A DNA stretch of 64,000 nucleotides from Colwellia sp. Arc7-635 (GTDB taxonomy: Bacteria; Pseudomonadota; Gammaproteobacteria; Enterobacterales; Alteromonadaceae), in assembly GCF_003971255.1 (NCBI RefSeq), contig NZ_CP034660.1, forward strand, positions 2,666,001-2,730,000, given 5' to 3'. Each line of letters begins with the position of its first letter. Position 1 is the first letter of the stretch. The notes beneath the pieces were generated by a model that saw only the letters and a list, made by a program, of their open reading frames with translations, was not told the origin of the DNA and ran no database searches. Positions 8,633 through 16,340 of this stretch are shown one piece after another. The position numbers and the translations under genes are program-made.

Positions 8633-9478
8633 TTGATTAATGAATTCAAACAACGCTTTACTGTGGTGTTGATGTGCCGTGCATTGAAGGTTTCACGCTC
8701 AGGTTTTTATCGTTGGTTAAGCAGCCCGGATAGCCGCTGGAAGTTAAAACGTCGATTGATAACAGCCAATGTGCTTGATGTGTATGGTACGTTTAAAGCG
8801 CGTTATGGAGCTCCACGTATCACTAAAGAGCTCGTGGCTTTAGGTATTAATTGCTCAAAAAACTATGTTGCCAATATTATGCACAGCGAAGGAATACGGG
8901 CACGTAATGGTAAAGCGTTTAAGTACAGTCGCCATAGTCCAGCGATGATTAACGTAGCGAGGAATGTATTAAAGCGCCAGTTCGCTGTAGATAAACCTAA
9001 TCAAAAGTGGGTGACGGATATCACTTATATTTGGGTGAAAGACAAATGGCTGTACTTGGCCACAGTTATGGACTTGTACTCTCGCAGTATCATAGGTTGG
9101 TCGTTGGACTTAACGATGACCGAGCAATTGATTACAGATGCACTGAACATGGCCTTTGTTCGTCGGGAGATAGCACCAGGATTAATTATTCATTCAGATA
9201 GAGGCGTACAGTATCGTGCGATTAAGTATCAAGACTTAATCCGTAGTAAAGGTGGTGTAGTGAGTATGAGCCGACGTGGTAATTGTTGGGATAACGCGGT
9301 GATGGAATCTTTCTATAGTCGTTTGAAAGTAGAGCTAATTTACGCAGAGCAATACCGCTCGATTGAAGAAGCAAGATCGGGTATATTTGAATATATTGAG
9401 GTTTTTTATAACCGTTTACGTAGGCATTCAGCCTTGGGCTATGTGAGTCCTGCTGAATTTGAGCGCATTGGCGCATAA
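8633..9478 (+). CDS. IS3-family transposase OrfB (DDE integrase core)
   Basis: 281 residues as an independent TTG-initiated frame, more probably made as the C-terminal part of an OrfAB frameshift product. An HTH_21-type segment is followed by the rve integrase core. The DDE residues are visible in WVTDITYIW, IIHSDRGVQY and NCWDNAVMESFYSRLK, and it ends with the typical RRHSALGYVSPAEFE. It catalyses strand transfer of the element. It is complete, so the element may still be active. Confidence 0.92.
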   Translation: MINEFKQRFTVVLMCRALKVSRSGFYRWLSSPDSRWKLKRRLITANVLDVYGTFKARYGAPRITKELVALGINCSKNYVANIMHSEGIRARNGKAFKYSRHSPAMINVARNVLKRQFAVDKPNQKWVTDITYIWVKDKWLYLATVMDLYSRSIIGWSLDLTMTEQLITDALNMAFVRREIAPGLIIHSDRGVQYRAIKYQDLIRSKGGVVSMSRRGNCWDNAVMESFYSRLKVELIYAEQYRSIEEARSGIFEYIEVFYNRLRRHSALGYVSPAEFERIGA

Positions 9479-9526
9479 CCAGTGTCTACTTTTTATGGGT
9501 AACACCACTATACAAAAAGGATTTTA

Positions 9527-9871
9527 ATGAAATATTCAATTTTAGCGTCAATATCACTATTTTTATTTATGGGGTGTTCCTCAACACCATTGCCTGATAG
9601 ATCTAACGCTGCTCTGCAAGAAACTGCAAATCCAACTTATCCAATTCACGCTGCTCGTAATAGAATAGAAGGTTACGTTCAAATGAGTTTCGATATTAGC
9701 GAGAGTGGTGACCCTATCAATATTAAAGTTATAAAATCTGTGCCGGAACAAGTTTTTGATAAAGCAGCAATCAAAGCACTGTCTAATTGGAAATATGCTC
9801 CTAAAGTTGTTAACGGCAAAGCTGTTAAGCAAAAAGACCTCGAAGTGCGTTTAGACTTTAAGTTAGGTTAA
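9527..9871 (+). CDS. TonB C-terminal domain lipoprotein
   Basis: 114 residues: a lipoprotein signal (MKYSILASISLFLFMGCSS, lipid Cys about 17) and a short linker. A TonB C-terminal fold covers residues 35-113, with the typical YPIHAARNRIEGYVQMSFDI and AAIKALSNWKYAP. It lacks the N-terminal anchor and Pro-rich spacer of real TonB, so it may be a stand-alone energy-transducing-like or envelope protein. AAAAAGGA precedes the ATG. It is the gene of cassette 3: its attC left core (AGCTAAC, 9878) matches the cassette start (TTAGCTAT, 8243) on the far side of the IS3 insertion. Confidence 0.8.
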   Translation: MKYSILASISLFLFMGCSSTPLPDRSNAALQETANPTYPIHAARNRIEGYVQMSFDISESGDPINIKVIKSVPEQVFDKAAIKALSNWKYAPKVVNGKAVKQKDLEVRLDFKLG

Positions 9872-9877
9872 ATGTAT

Positions 9878-9975
9878 AGCTAACAAGCAAATCAACAAGG
9901 ACTAAAAACAGCAGGCTCTTTTTCGCTTCGCTCATTTTAGCCCACTATTTTTAGCCTGTTATTAGGGCGTTAGCT
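9878..9975 (+). other. attC recombination site 3
   Basis: Core sites AGCTAAC (9878-9884) and GTTAGCT (9969-9975), perfectly complementary. An inner imperfect stem is built around AACAGCAGGCT / AGCCCACT. Length is 98 bases and the 3' end reads AGGGCGTTAG, as in sites 1 and 2. Confidence 0.88.
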
Positions 9976-9988
9976 GTTCAAGGAAAGT

Positions 9989-10399
9989 ATGAAGCTGAAA
10001 TCATTGAATCCAGAGGTTGTTAAACTTTTAACGAATGAAGATGATAAGATTTTTCAATTAACCAATTTCGAGTTATTTGAAAAGGGGTCGTTTAAATGTG
10101 ATATCTGTATATCTTCTGGTGGCTTTGGTTACAAAGGAACATTGTTTTTCGATAACGGTGTAGAATTTATCGAAAAGTTAACTTCAATGGATGAAAAATT
10201 ATCTGGGCATGCTGAATTAAAAGAAGATTACTACGATCACGGTATAAAATTTTCTATGACAGATTGTGGTCATGTTATTGTTAGTGGCAGCATAGAAAAA
10301 CATTCAGATTATTCTCAATGCTTAAACTTTGAATTTAAAACGGATCAAACTTGCCTAGAGCCTTTTATAAGTGATCTAAAAAGAGTATTGGTGCTGTAA
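9989..10399 (+). CDS. Cassette-borne protein of unknown function
   Basis: A 136-residue soluble protein with no signal peptide and no recognised family. The composition is beta-rich and acidic (FDNGVEFIEKL, HVIVSGSIEKHS). Such small proteins are typical of integron cassettes. A ribosome binding site AAGGAAAG lies upstream. Cassette integrity is shown by its start GTTAGCTGTT (9969) and end AACAGCTAAC (10399-10408), which are exact complements. Confidence 0.7.
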   Translation: MKLKSLNPEVVKLLTNEDDKIFQLTNFELFEKGSFKCDICISSGGFGYKGTLFFDNGVEFIEKLTSMDEKLSGHAELKEDYYDHGIKFSMTDCGHVIVSGSIEKHSDYSQCLNFEFKTDQTCLEPFISDLKRVLVL

Positions 10400-10401
10400 A
10401 C

Positions 10402-10504
10402 AGCTAACAAGAAAATAAACAAGGACACGTAACAGTTGGCTACGTTTCGCTTCGCTACACAATTTTAGCCAACCATTACTTAGCCTGTTATTTGGGCGTT
10501 GGTA
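10402..10504 (+). other. attC recombination site 4, invaded at its 3' edge
   Basis: Core sites AGCTAAC (10402-10408) and GTTGGTA (10498-10504), with inner arms AACAGTTGGCTACG / AGCCAACC. The right core is immediately followed by the inverted repeat of the IS110-type element, which therefore inserted at the recombination core. Confidence 0.85.
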
Positions 10505-10516
10505 TGACTCCCCACG

Positions 10517-10862
10517 TCAAGTTAAACCGTAAAATATCCTGCTTTTTTTCGAGCCATAATTTTTTCTCTTTTCAAGTTGAGTGAGTTAACACATAGAATG
10601 AAGCAAGTAATTTCGTCGGTTATCATGCTGATATTCGTGGATTATTAACTTATTGGTTAACAGTGCCTACCTTACTTGTTCCGTCGTGACACCTAATTTC
10701 AGTCTATGCTCGTGGTTCAATAGCCGCTAGGCTATTGCCATCCTAACGCCCTCGGTGGTTGTGCCACACCCGATGCTTGACTCCATGCGCTAACTCAAAA
10801 CTTTTTCTCATTTAATCTTTGCTCTTTTTCATGTTGTTGATTTTTTACCACTCACTTTTTGA
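10517..10862 (-). ncRNA. Candidate guide (seek/bridge) RNA region of the IS110-type element
   Basis: Non-coding end of the element, downstream of the recombinase on the same strand. Read in the transcript direction it contains GAGGGCGTTAGGATGG (complement of about 10738-10753). Its ten bases AGGGCGTTAG are identical to the conserved right ends of attC1, attC2 and attC3. Next to it are a hairpin (AATAGCC / GGCTATT, about 10719-10736) and GGAGTCA (complement of 10778-10784), which repeats the element's own terminus. Target-like and donor-like words in one structured segment are what a bridge RNA needs. This is inferred from sequence only; RNA ends are unknown. Confidence 0.6.
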
Positions 10863-12017
10863 TTATGCGGGTACCCTTGAAATACGTGTACTTGGGTCAA
10901 CAGGCACTAATATTACTTCTCGTGATATCGCCCAGATATAAGCGAGCATTTCACGGGCAATGGCAGCGACAACAATATTACGATGCTTACCGCGTTGCAT
11001 GAGGCGCTTGTATCGTCGGCAAAGCCTTAATTGGGCTTTCCAAGCAATATCAATAACGACCTTAGGCAGTGTTTCTTGCCGCTTTTGTAGCTCGGTTGAC
11101 ACGTTTGCGTTGTGCTTATAGGTTTGAGCCCCTTCAATGAGTAACCGCCGTGCTCGGCCATTACCACATTTAGTGATTGCACCTTGTTTTCGGTTGTCGC
11201 CACTTGAGTTTTCTTTGGGCACTAATCCTAAATAAGCCATGAGTTTTCTCGGGTGGTCAAAGCGTCTTAAATCACCTAACTCAGCAATAGTGCCTACAGC
11301 GACTAAAAAACGAATACCTCGCATCGCTTGCAATGCTTGAACAACTGGATAATAGCGCCATAGTTTTGCTTGATGTGCTAATTCATTAACTAATCGTTCA
11401 ACGCGCTTAATACGTTCGGTAATGGTTTGTATCATCTCTTGCAGTACAATTTGTTGGCTTGGATGCGGCAAAACTAACTCAGTTAGCCAACGTAAATGTT
11501 GATTTGACCAGTTATCTTTTACCTTGGTGCTAATGTTATTACGTAAAAACAGACCTTTAAGTTGGTATTTAGCATCCTTTAAATCTTTCATGGCAGTTTC
11601 GCGTGCTCGGGACAAGTCACGAATAGCTTCATCTTCAGGCTCAGGGACATAAATAGGCGTTAAGTCTTCAGATTTAAGCAACTTAGCCAGTTTCATCGCA
11701 TCACGTTTATCTGTTTTTACTTTATCCCCTGGCTTTTTAGGGATAAGCGAAGGCGCAACGACATAGCAGCAATGACCTAAGCTCGTCAGTAGTCGATAAA
11801 TCCAATAGCCACAGGGGCCTGCTTCATAAACAAAATGCAATGTCGCATTGGGATATTTAGATTGATATTGGCTAGCAAGTTTAGTGATTGCGGCTTTAGT
11901 TGTTTTAATTTTTCCTTGATGAACCGTTTTTGCGCCACGTTGGTCTTCAATATGTGCAACTTCAGTCGATACTTTATGGGTATCTAATCCAATAAAAACT
12001 ATGTTATGTTTACTCAT
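10863..12017 (-). CDS. IS110-family DEDD recombinase (transposase)
   Basis: A 384-residue RNA-guided DEDD recombinase. The N-terminal RuvC-like domain shows the acidic residues in FIGLDTHK, FVYEAGPCG and KTDKRDAMKLAKLL. A coiled middle part follows. The C-terminal Transposase_20 domain has GIRFLVAVGTIAELGDLRRF and LAYLGLVP-type motifs (here MAYLGLVPKENSSG), where the Ser acts as nucleophile in this family. It is full length, so the element may be active. Two genes of the host cassette array flank the element in the opposite orientation. Confidence 0.93.
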   Translation of the reverse strand: MSKHNIVFIGLDTHKVSTEVAHIEDQRGAKTVHQGKIKTTKAAITKLASQYQSKYPNATLHFVYEAGPCGYWIYRLLTSLGHCCYVVAPSLIPKKPGDKVKTDKRDAMKLAKLLKSEDLTPIYVPEPEDEAIRDLSRARETAMKDLKDAKYQLKGLFLRNNISTKVKDNWSNQHLRWLTELVLPHPSQQIVLQEMIQTITERIKRVERLVNELAHQAKLWRYYPVVQALQAMRGIRFLVAVGTIAELGDLRRFDHPRKLMAYLGLVPKENSSGDNRKQGAITKCGNGRARRLLIEGAQTYKHNANVSTELQKRQETLPKVVIDIAWKAQLRLCRRYKRLMQRGKHRNIVVAAIAREMLAYIWAISREVILVPVDPSTRISRVPA

Positions 12018-12136
12018 GCTAGCCTCCAGTTTTAGTTGTTTAACACACTAATTATGGCTCTGGTTTTACTAACCCACGAATTTGGAGGCTAGCACCTCGT
12101 GGGGAGTCATTATGTCTATGTGTCTAAAGGATTATC

Positions 12137-12406
12137 GTGAAACTTGAAAGTATATTGGAAGAATTTAGAAGTTACTTACTCCTTAATTTTAAAGGTATAT
12201 ATTCAATTTTATCTGATGAACAAATTGAAGATTGGCTGCAAGCTAATTGGGAAATAATTGTTGAGTTCAGGCTTCAAAGTGTTGGTATTACTGAAGGCTT
12301 AATAGATATATATGGCAATGGCGCTGACTGTAACGGTGAAGGTTCAAGAGTATCATTACCAAAGTCACAACCGACTAGCGCTATTCATATAGCTCCTAAT
12401 AATTAA
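12137..12406 (+). CDS. Small protein of unknown function, probably cut at its 3' end
   Basis: 89 residues from a GTG start with AAAGGA six bases upstream. No family recognised. The N-terminal half is helical and acidic (LEEFRSYLLLNF, DEQIEDWLQANWEIIVEF). It is the gene of the cassette that begins at 10499 and was split by the IS110-type insertion. The expected attC (left core ACCAAC) is missing. Instead the stop codon lies within the boundary word TTAACTAGGACACCC of a repeat, so the original 3' end and attC may have been replaced. Confidence 0.55.
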   Translation: MKLESILEEFRSYLLLNFKGIYSILSDEQIEDWLQANWEIIVEFRLQSVGITEGLIDIYGNGADCNGEGSRVSLPKSQPTSAIHIAPNN

Positions 12407-12496
12407 CTAGGACACCCATTCTAAATACTAATTTTAGTTAATATATTTATGACGTTCAACATATCCTACAGTTAGAACAAAAATCAGCAAGCCAAA
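12403..12496. repeat. Dispersed repeat R2, copy 1
   Basis: The segment from AGGACACCCATTCTAAATAC through GACGTTCAACATATCCTACA to about 12496 recurs at 14612-14703 with few differences. Its edge is related to the RAYT-associated word AACAGGACACTCATTCTAAA. Confidence 0.8.
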
Positions 12497-12546
12497 GAGA
12501 AATTCTACAGGCTCGTTATGTTTTTAAAAGGAGTTTCGGTTAAATC

Positions 12547-13377
12547 ATGGCTAAGAAGAAAATAATAACTATTGGTCTATCTCTTTGTGATGATGAAACA
12601 GAGTATAGCGATTTTGATTCAAATATATCTCTTCTAGATTGGGATATTGTTTTATTTAAACCTGATATTAAAGAATATGTTTATAGACGTGATTCCATGT
12701 TCCAAGGTAAACCATGTCTATCAGATGATGATTCATTTAAATTAAAAGCCCAGTGCGAACACTGGAAGAGAGAAATTAAATCTGCTGTTGAACATGGAAA
12801 GCTTGTCATAGTTTTTTTGGATGAGTTGACGGAAGTTAGTATTGCTACAGGTGAAAAAGAATTCTCCGGGACAGGTCGAAATCAAAAGATCACAAGAATT
12901 GTTGGAGCTTATGATAACTATTTTTCAATTCCACTAGAACTAAAGCCAACAAGTACCAACGGAAAAGAAATAAAGTTATCGGCAAAAAACTCTGAGGTTA
13001 TATCTTCATATTGGCAAGAGTTTTGTTCTATATCTTCATATAAAGTAATTATTAACTCAGGAACATCACCATGTTTATTAACAAAGCATGGTGACAAAAC
13101 TGTGGGAGTCATTGAGAGATCTAAAAATTCTAACGGCTCTATTATATGCCTACCTGACATTGATTTTTATTCTGAAGAATTTTTTGATGAAGAAGAAGAG
13201 TGGAGCGACACGGCGAAACAATTTGCTTCTAGGTTTGTTAAATCAATTGTAGCGTTAGATAAATCATTAAAAAGTTCAGGAGATCTCACACCAGAGCCTG
13301 ATTGGTCGAAAAGTAAAATATATAAATTAAAAACAATTAACAGGACACTCATTCTAAATAAAATAGCACAACATTAA
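12547..13377 (+). CDS. Unknown protein truncated by repeat insertion
   Basis: 276 residues as read. The first about 262 residues look like a genuine soluble acidic protein with Rossmann-like beta strands (KKIITIGLSL, GKLVIVFLDE, GSIICLPDIDF). The last 13 residues (INRTLILNKIAQH) are translated from the repeat beginning at 13337, so the true C-terminus is lost. Similar proteins, to my recollection, continue into a coiled C-terminal part after the Pro-Asp-Trp motif seen here at about residue 250, but I cannot name the family. It resembles genes found near mobile DNA; a defence role would be speculation. AAGGAG lies about 14 bases upstream of the ATG. Confidence 0.55.
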   Translation: MAKKKIITIGLSLCDDETEYSDFDSNISLLDWDIVLFKPDIKEYVYRRDSMFQGKPCLSDDDSFKLKAQCEHWKREIKSAVEHGKLVIVFLDELTEVSIATGEKEFSGTGRNQKITRIVGAYDNYFSIPLELKPTSTNGKEIKLSAKNSEVISSYWQEFCSISSYKVIINSGTSPCLLTKHGDKTVGVIERSKNSNGSIICLPDIDFYSEEFFDEEEEWSDTAKQFASRFVKSIVALDKSLKSSGDLTPEPDWSKSKIYKLKTINRTLILNKIAQH

Positions 13378-13462
13378 AGCGAAAACGTTAACTTCACTGA
13401 AAGCGGTAATATTGTTAACTAAAACTAACGATATGACTCTAGTATTTCATTCAGTGGTGTCT
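13337..13462. repeat. RAYT-associated repeat R1, copy A
   Basis: A unit of about 126 bases opening with AACAGGACACTCATTCTAAA and containing CACTGAA and its complement TTCAGTG about 50 bases apart. It is nearly identical to 13835-13960 and 16445-16570. Here it is followed by a remnant of the transposase gene. Confidence 0.88.
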
Positions 13463-13561
13463 AAATACGTATTTTTAGACAAGTTCATCTTCAACGTAAG
13501 CTCTAGAACTACGTGGTTTGAAATGGAACGTTATATCAGTTTGATTGGGGACTCGTCGCGT

Positions 13562-13808
13562 TTACCCAAAGAGCTTATTGCAATGACTTAAGTTTTGTCG
13601 TCGTTTAAAATCTTGATGTTCGCAGTAGTCACTTAAGGCAGTTTCTCGGCCAACAGCGCCATGAAATTGTGTTCTAAATTCGGTAGTAATAATTAACCAG
13701 TGCTCTGCCGATATGTTTAAGCGTTTGAGTATCTCTGGTTGGCTTTGTTCGATAAAACCATGTTTGTCTGCTCGAATACTGCGCCCTGTTATATCAATGA
13801 GTTGCAGA
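13562..13808 (-). pseudogene. 3' fragment of a REP-associated tyrosine transposase
   Basis: The segment 13463-13808 matches 16571-16916, including the last about 80 codons of the intact transposase at 16670-17647. It breaks off abruptly at 13808, where an AT-rich junction and another R1 repeat follow. There is a few-base divergence from the intact copy, so the two copies are not very recent. Confidence 0.85.
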
Positions 13809-13834
13809 TGAAAAAATTAGCAAAATTAACAAAA

Positions 13835-13960
13835 TTAACAGGACACTCATTCTAAATAAAATAGCACAACATTAAAGCGAAAACGTTAACTTCACTGAAA
13901 GCGGTAATATTGTTAACTAAAACTAACGATATGACTCTAGTATTTCATTCAGTGGTGTCT
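13835..13960. repeat. RAYT-associated repeat R1, copy B
   Basis: Nearly identical to copy A but ends right after GTGGTGTCT, with no transposase sequence behind it, followed by the word GAGGACACTCACTTTAAAT. It is therefore a stand-alone mobile-like unit. Confidence 0.85.
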
Positions 13961-14196
13961 GAGAATTAACGAGGACACTCACTTTAAATATTATGCTAAT
14001 TGATTCTTGAATTGACTAGTCTAAAAGTCATTTTTGAACACGATTTATCATGGGTGGCCTGATAAGTGTTATAAGTGTTGCCTTAGGACCTAAAAACCCA
14101 ACATCACACGAAAAACCAGCCTGAAAACTACATTAACAGCTAAACAATCGCCATTGATAAATGTTTAACGATGCAAAAATTAAAATCGTCCAAAAA

Positions 14197-14290
14197 CGTA
14201 AACGATTTTGTTGTTAAAAGAAAACAATCCAGTTAGAGTATTTTGATTAAAAATAATATAAAAAACGAGTCATTCTAAAGGCTTGTTAGC
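14197..14290. repeat. Leader repeat L, copy 1
   Basis: Contains GTTAAAAGAAAACAATCCAG, GTTAGAGTATTTTGATT and ends ATTCTAAAGGCTTGTTAG. Related copies at 18061-18140, 42549-42605 and 45248-45340 also lie upstream of plus-strand accessory genes. Confidence 0.75.
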
Positions 14291-14314
14291 ACTACAAGGA
14301 TATGTAATCTAATT

Positions 14315-14566
14315 ATGAGTATTATTATCAATAAGAAAGAAATCAAAAGCCCGATAGCCATAGCTTTAATGGTTCTGTTTGCGTTATCAATTGTGGGTGG
14401 AATAGTCGCATTTATCTTGTTTGTATTGCTTCCCCTAATCGGTATAGTTTTATCTGGAATTATGGTGCTAATGTTAGCAATTATTACCCCGATAATTCTA
14501 TGGTTTATTTTACCAATAATATTTATCAGTATTATTGGTTGGTTCTTTGGTGAACTATCAAAATAA
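14315..14566 (+). CDS. Small hydrophobic membrane protein
   Basis: 83 residues, almost wholly hydrophobic with two to three membrane spans (about 13-36, 37-56 and 57-78) and a charged N-terminus (NKKEIKSP). No family is recognised. It sits alone between a leader-type repeat and repeat R2. The opposite strand also has a long frame here; the plus-strand frame is preferred for its normal membrane-protein pattern, but coding potential is not certain. Confidence 0.5.
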   Translation: MSIIINKKEIKSPIAIALMVLFALSIVGGIVAFILFVLLPLIGIVLSGIMVLMLAIITPIILWFILPIIFISIIGWFFGELSK

Positions 14567-14611
14567 CCAGTAATTACAGGTTGTTGTAGTTGTACAGAAA
14601 TTAACAACAAA

Positions 14612-14703
14612 ATTAACAGAACACCCATTCTAAATACTAACTTTAGTTAATAGATTTATGACGTTCAACATATCCTACAGTTAGAAAACAAATCAACGAG
14701 CCA
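14612..14703. repeat. Dispersed repeat R2, copy 2
   Basis: Second copy of the repeat at 12403-12496: AACAGAACACCCATTCTAAA, then GACGTTCAACATATCCTACA and AGTTAGAA. It begins 45 bases after the stop of the small membrane protein gene. Confidence 0.8.
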
Positions 14704-14929
14704 CTGTTATCTTCAGCACGTCAATTAATTTCAAATCCCTTTATCTTAATCATTAAATGATCTAATGAATGTGCTACGGTTATTTTAAATTGATATTCTC
14801 TAGCATCATCGTTGTATATAAGAATAATCATTCGCAGAACGTCAACAAATAAAGCGAATAGTTAACTTATTCAGAGTTAGGAAAAAGTACTTACTTCGAT
14901 GATAGATATACAAAAATAAGGATAACGAC

Positions 14930-16300
14930 ATGCAAACTAAAGATCGCCATAATGGCTCAAAAGGTAGCGAAATATCCACTATTTTATATGGCAGTGAAAC
15001 AGCGAAAGCACTAACTAACTTTACTATTAGTGAATTGAAAATGCCGCGCGCATTCCTCTGGGCATTAGGCACAATTAAAAGCGCATGCGCACAAGCTAAT
15101 CAAGAACTAGGATTACTAGACGCCGATAAATCAATTGCCATTCAATTGGCAGCAAAGGAAGTCGCAGATGGTTTCCACGACAACCAGTTTCCAATTGATG
15201 TATTTCAAACAGGCTCAGGTACCAGCACGAACATGAATGCCAATGAAGTTATTGTGTCGTTAGTTAAGTTAAGTAGTCAAAATCTCATTAGTATTCACCC
15301 AAACGATGATGTGAATATGGGGCAAAGCTCTAATGACATCATTCCTACATGTATTCATTTAAGTGCCGCTAAATTGATTGCTGAGGAATTACTGCCTTCA
15401 TTACAGCACTTAAGTGAAACACTAGATGAAAAAGCAAGCCATCATCACAATACGATTAAAACAGGTCGTACCCATCTCATGGATGCTATGCCTCTTAGCT
15501 TTGCTCAGGAGATAAGTGCATGGAGTGCCCAAGTAAGTTATGCAAAAGAGCAACTCCAACAGAGCTTAGCAAGTTTATGTAAACTCGCTATTGGCGGCAC
15601 TGCAATAGGCACAGGCGTTAACACTCATCCAGAATTCGCCGCTGTCGTAACGCGTGTATTAACAACTAAAACAGGATTAGCATTAAGTCCTGCTGATAAT
15701 CATTTTCGAGCAATCAGTGCTCAAGATACTGCAGTACATGTCAGCGGGTTACTTAAAACTATGGCAGTGAGTTTGAGTAAAATTAGTAATGATATTCGTT
15801 GGCTGAGCAGCGGACCATTAAATGGTTTAAATGAATTACAGCTACTCGATCTTCAAAAAGGTAGTAGCATTATGCCTGGAAAGGTTAATCCTGTAATACC
15901 TGAAGCGGTACTCATGGCCTGCACGCAAGTCATTGGTAATGACACAACTATTACCTTAGCTGGACAAGCTGGAAATTTTCAGCTCAACACGATGCTACCG
16001 TTAATCGGCCACACTTTAATACAAAGTATTCAATTGCTCAGTACGAGTAGCACAGCACTGGCCGACAAAGTCATCAATACAATGCAAGTTAACCATACAA
16101 TGATTCAACAAAACTTGGCAAAAAACCCTATTTTAGTTACGGCATTAGCACATTTGATTGGTTATGAAAAAAGTGCTGATATTGCCAAAAAAGCCTATGC
16201 CGAGCAACGAACCGTTTTAGATGTTGCTAAAGAGCTTACCGAAATCAGCGAAGCTGAACTCATTATACTCTTAGACCCTAAGCGACTTATTAGTAGTTGA
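14930..16300 (+). CDS. fumC: Fumarate hydratase, class II
   Basis: A 456-residue member of the fumarase/aspartase superfamily that interconverts fumarate and malate. Visible landmarks are TGSGTSTNMNANEV (substrate loop), GRTHLMDAMP and the family signature GSSIMPGKVNPVIPE at about residues 315-329. The class II enzyme is oxygen-stable and iron-free. AAGGAT lies upstream of the ATG. Length and motifs indicate an intact gene, though its N-terminus differs from the usual RIEKDSMG opening. It lies among dispersed repeats, away from other TCA-cycle genes, which suggests acquisition or relocation. Argininosuccinate lyase or aspartase are less likely by motif. Confidence 0.92.
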   Translation: MQTKDRHNGSKGSEISTILYGSETAKALTNFTISELKMPRAFLWALGTIKSACAQANQELGLLDADKSIAIQLAAKEVADGFHDNQFPIDVFQTGSGTSTNMNANEVIVSLVKLSSQNLISIHPNDDVNMGQSSNDIIPTCIHLSAAKLIAEELLPSLQHLSETLDEKASHHHNTIKTGRTHLMDAMPLSFAQEISAWSAQVSYAKEQLQQSLASLCKLAIGGTAIGTGVNTHPEFAAVVTRVLTTKTGLALSPADNHFRAISAQDTAVHVSGLLKTMAVSLSKISNDIRWLSSGPLNGLNELQLLDLQKGSSIMPGKVNPVIPEAVLMACTQVIGNDTTITLAGQAGNFQLNTMLPLIGHTLIQSIQLLSTSSTALADKVINTMQVNHTMIQQNLAKNPILVTALAHLIGYEKSADIAKKAYAEQRTVLDVAKELTEISEAELIILLDPKRLISS

Positions 16301-16340
16301 TATAATTAACGGTTATTTATTAGTTTTGAAAAAATTAACA

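Larger units (their letters stand above)
8253..9505 (+). mobile_element. IS3-family insertion sequence
   Basis: An element of about 1.25 kb with terminal inverted repeats: left GTGTTACCCATAA, right the complement of GTGTTACCCATAA, with further matches inward (AGT.GACAC). It contains the two-frame IS3 transposase genes. It is inserted in cassette 3 between the cassette start (8243) and its gene (9527). No target duplication could be recognised: the flanks are TCA and CAC. Confidence 0.85.
10504..12110 (-). mobile_element. IS110-family (IS1111-type) element inserted at an attC site
   Basis: A perfect 13-base inverted repeat, ATGACTCCCCACG at 10504-10516 and its complement at 12098-12110, bounds an element of about 1.6 kb. 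The recombinase gene (minus strand) has only about 90 bases upstream but about 350 non-coding bases downstream. This layout is typical of the IS1111 subgroup, where the guide RNA is encoded after the recombinase. The element abuts the 3' core of attC4, the known target class of IS1111-attC elements. No target duplication is seen, as usual for the family. Confidence 0.85.

Noticed and set aside
8250-9508. Target-site duplication of the IS3 element
   Set aside because: Flanks (TCA and CAC, or CAG and CCA with the alternative end) do not match for any reasonable choice of ends.
14275-14628. 117-codon minus-strand frame opposite the small membrane protein
   Set aside because: It is the mirror of a hydrophobic plus-strand gene and extends into repeat R2.
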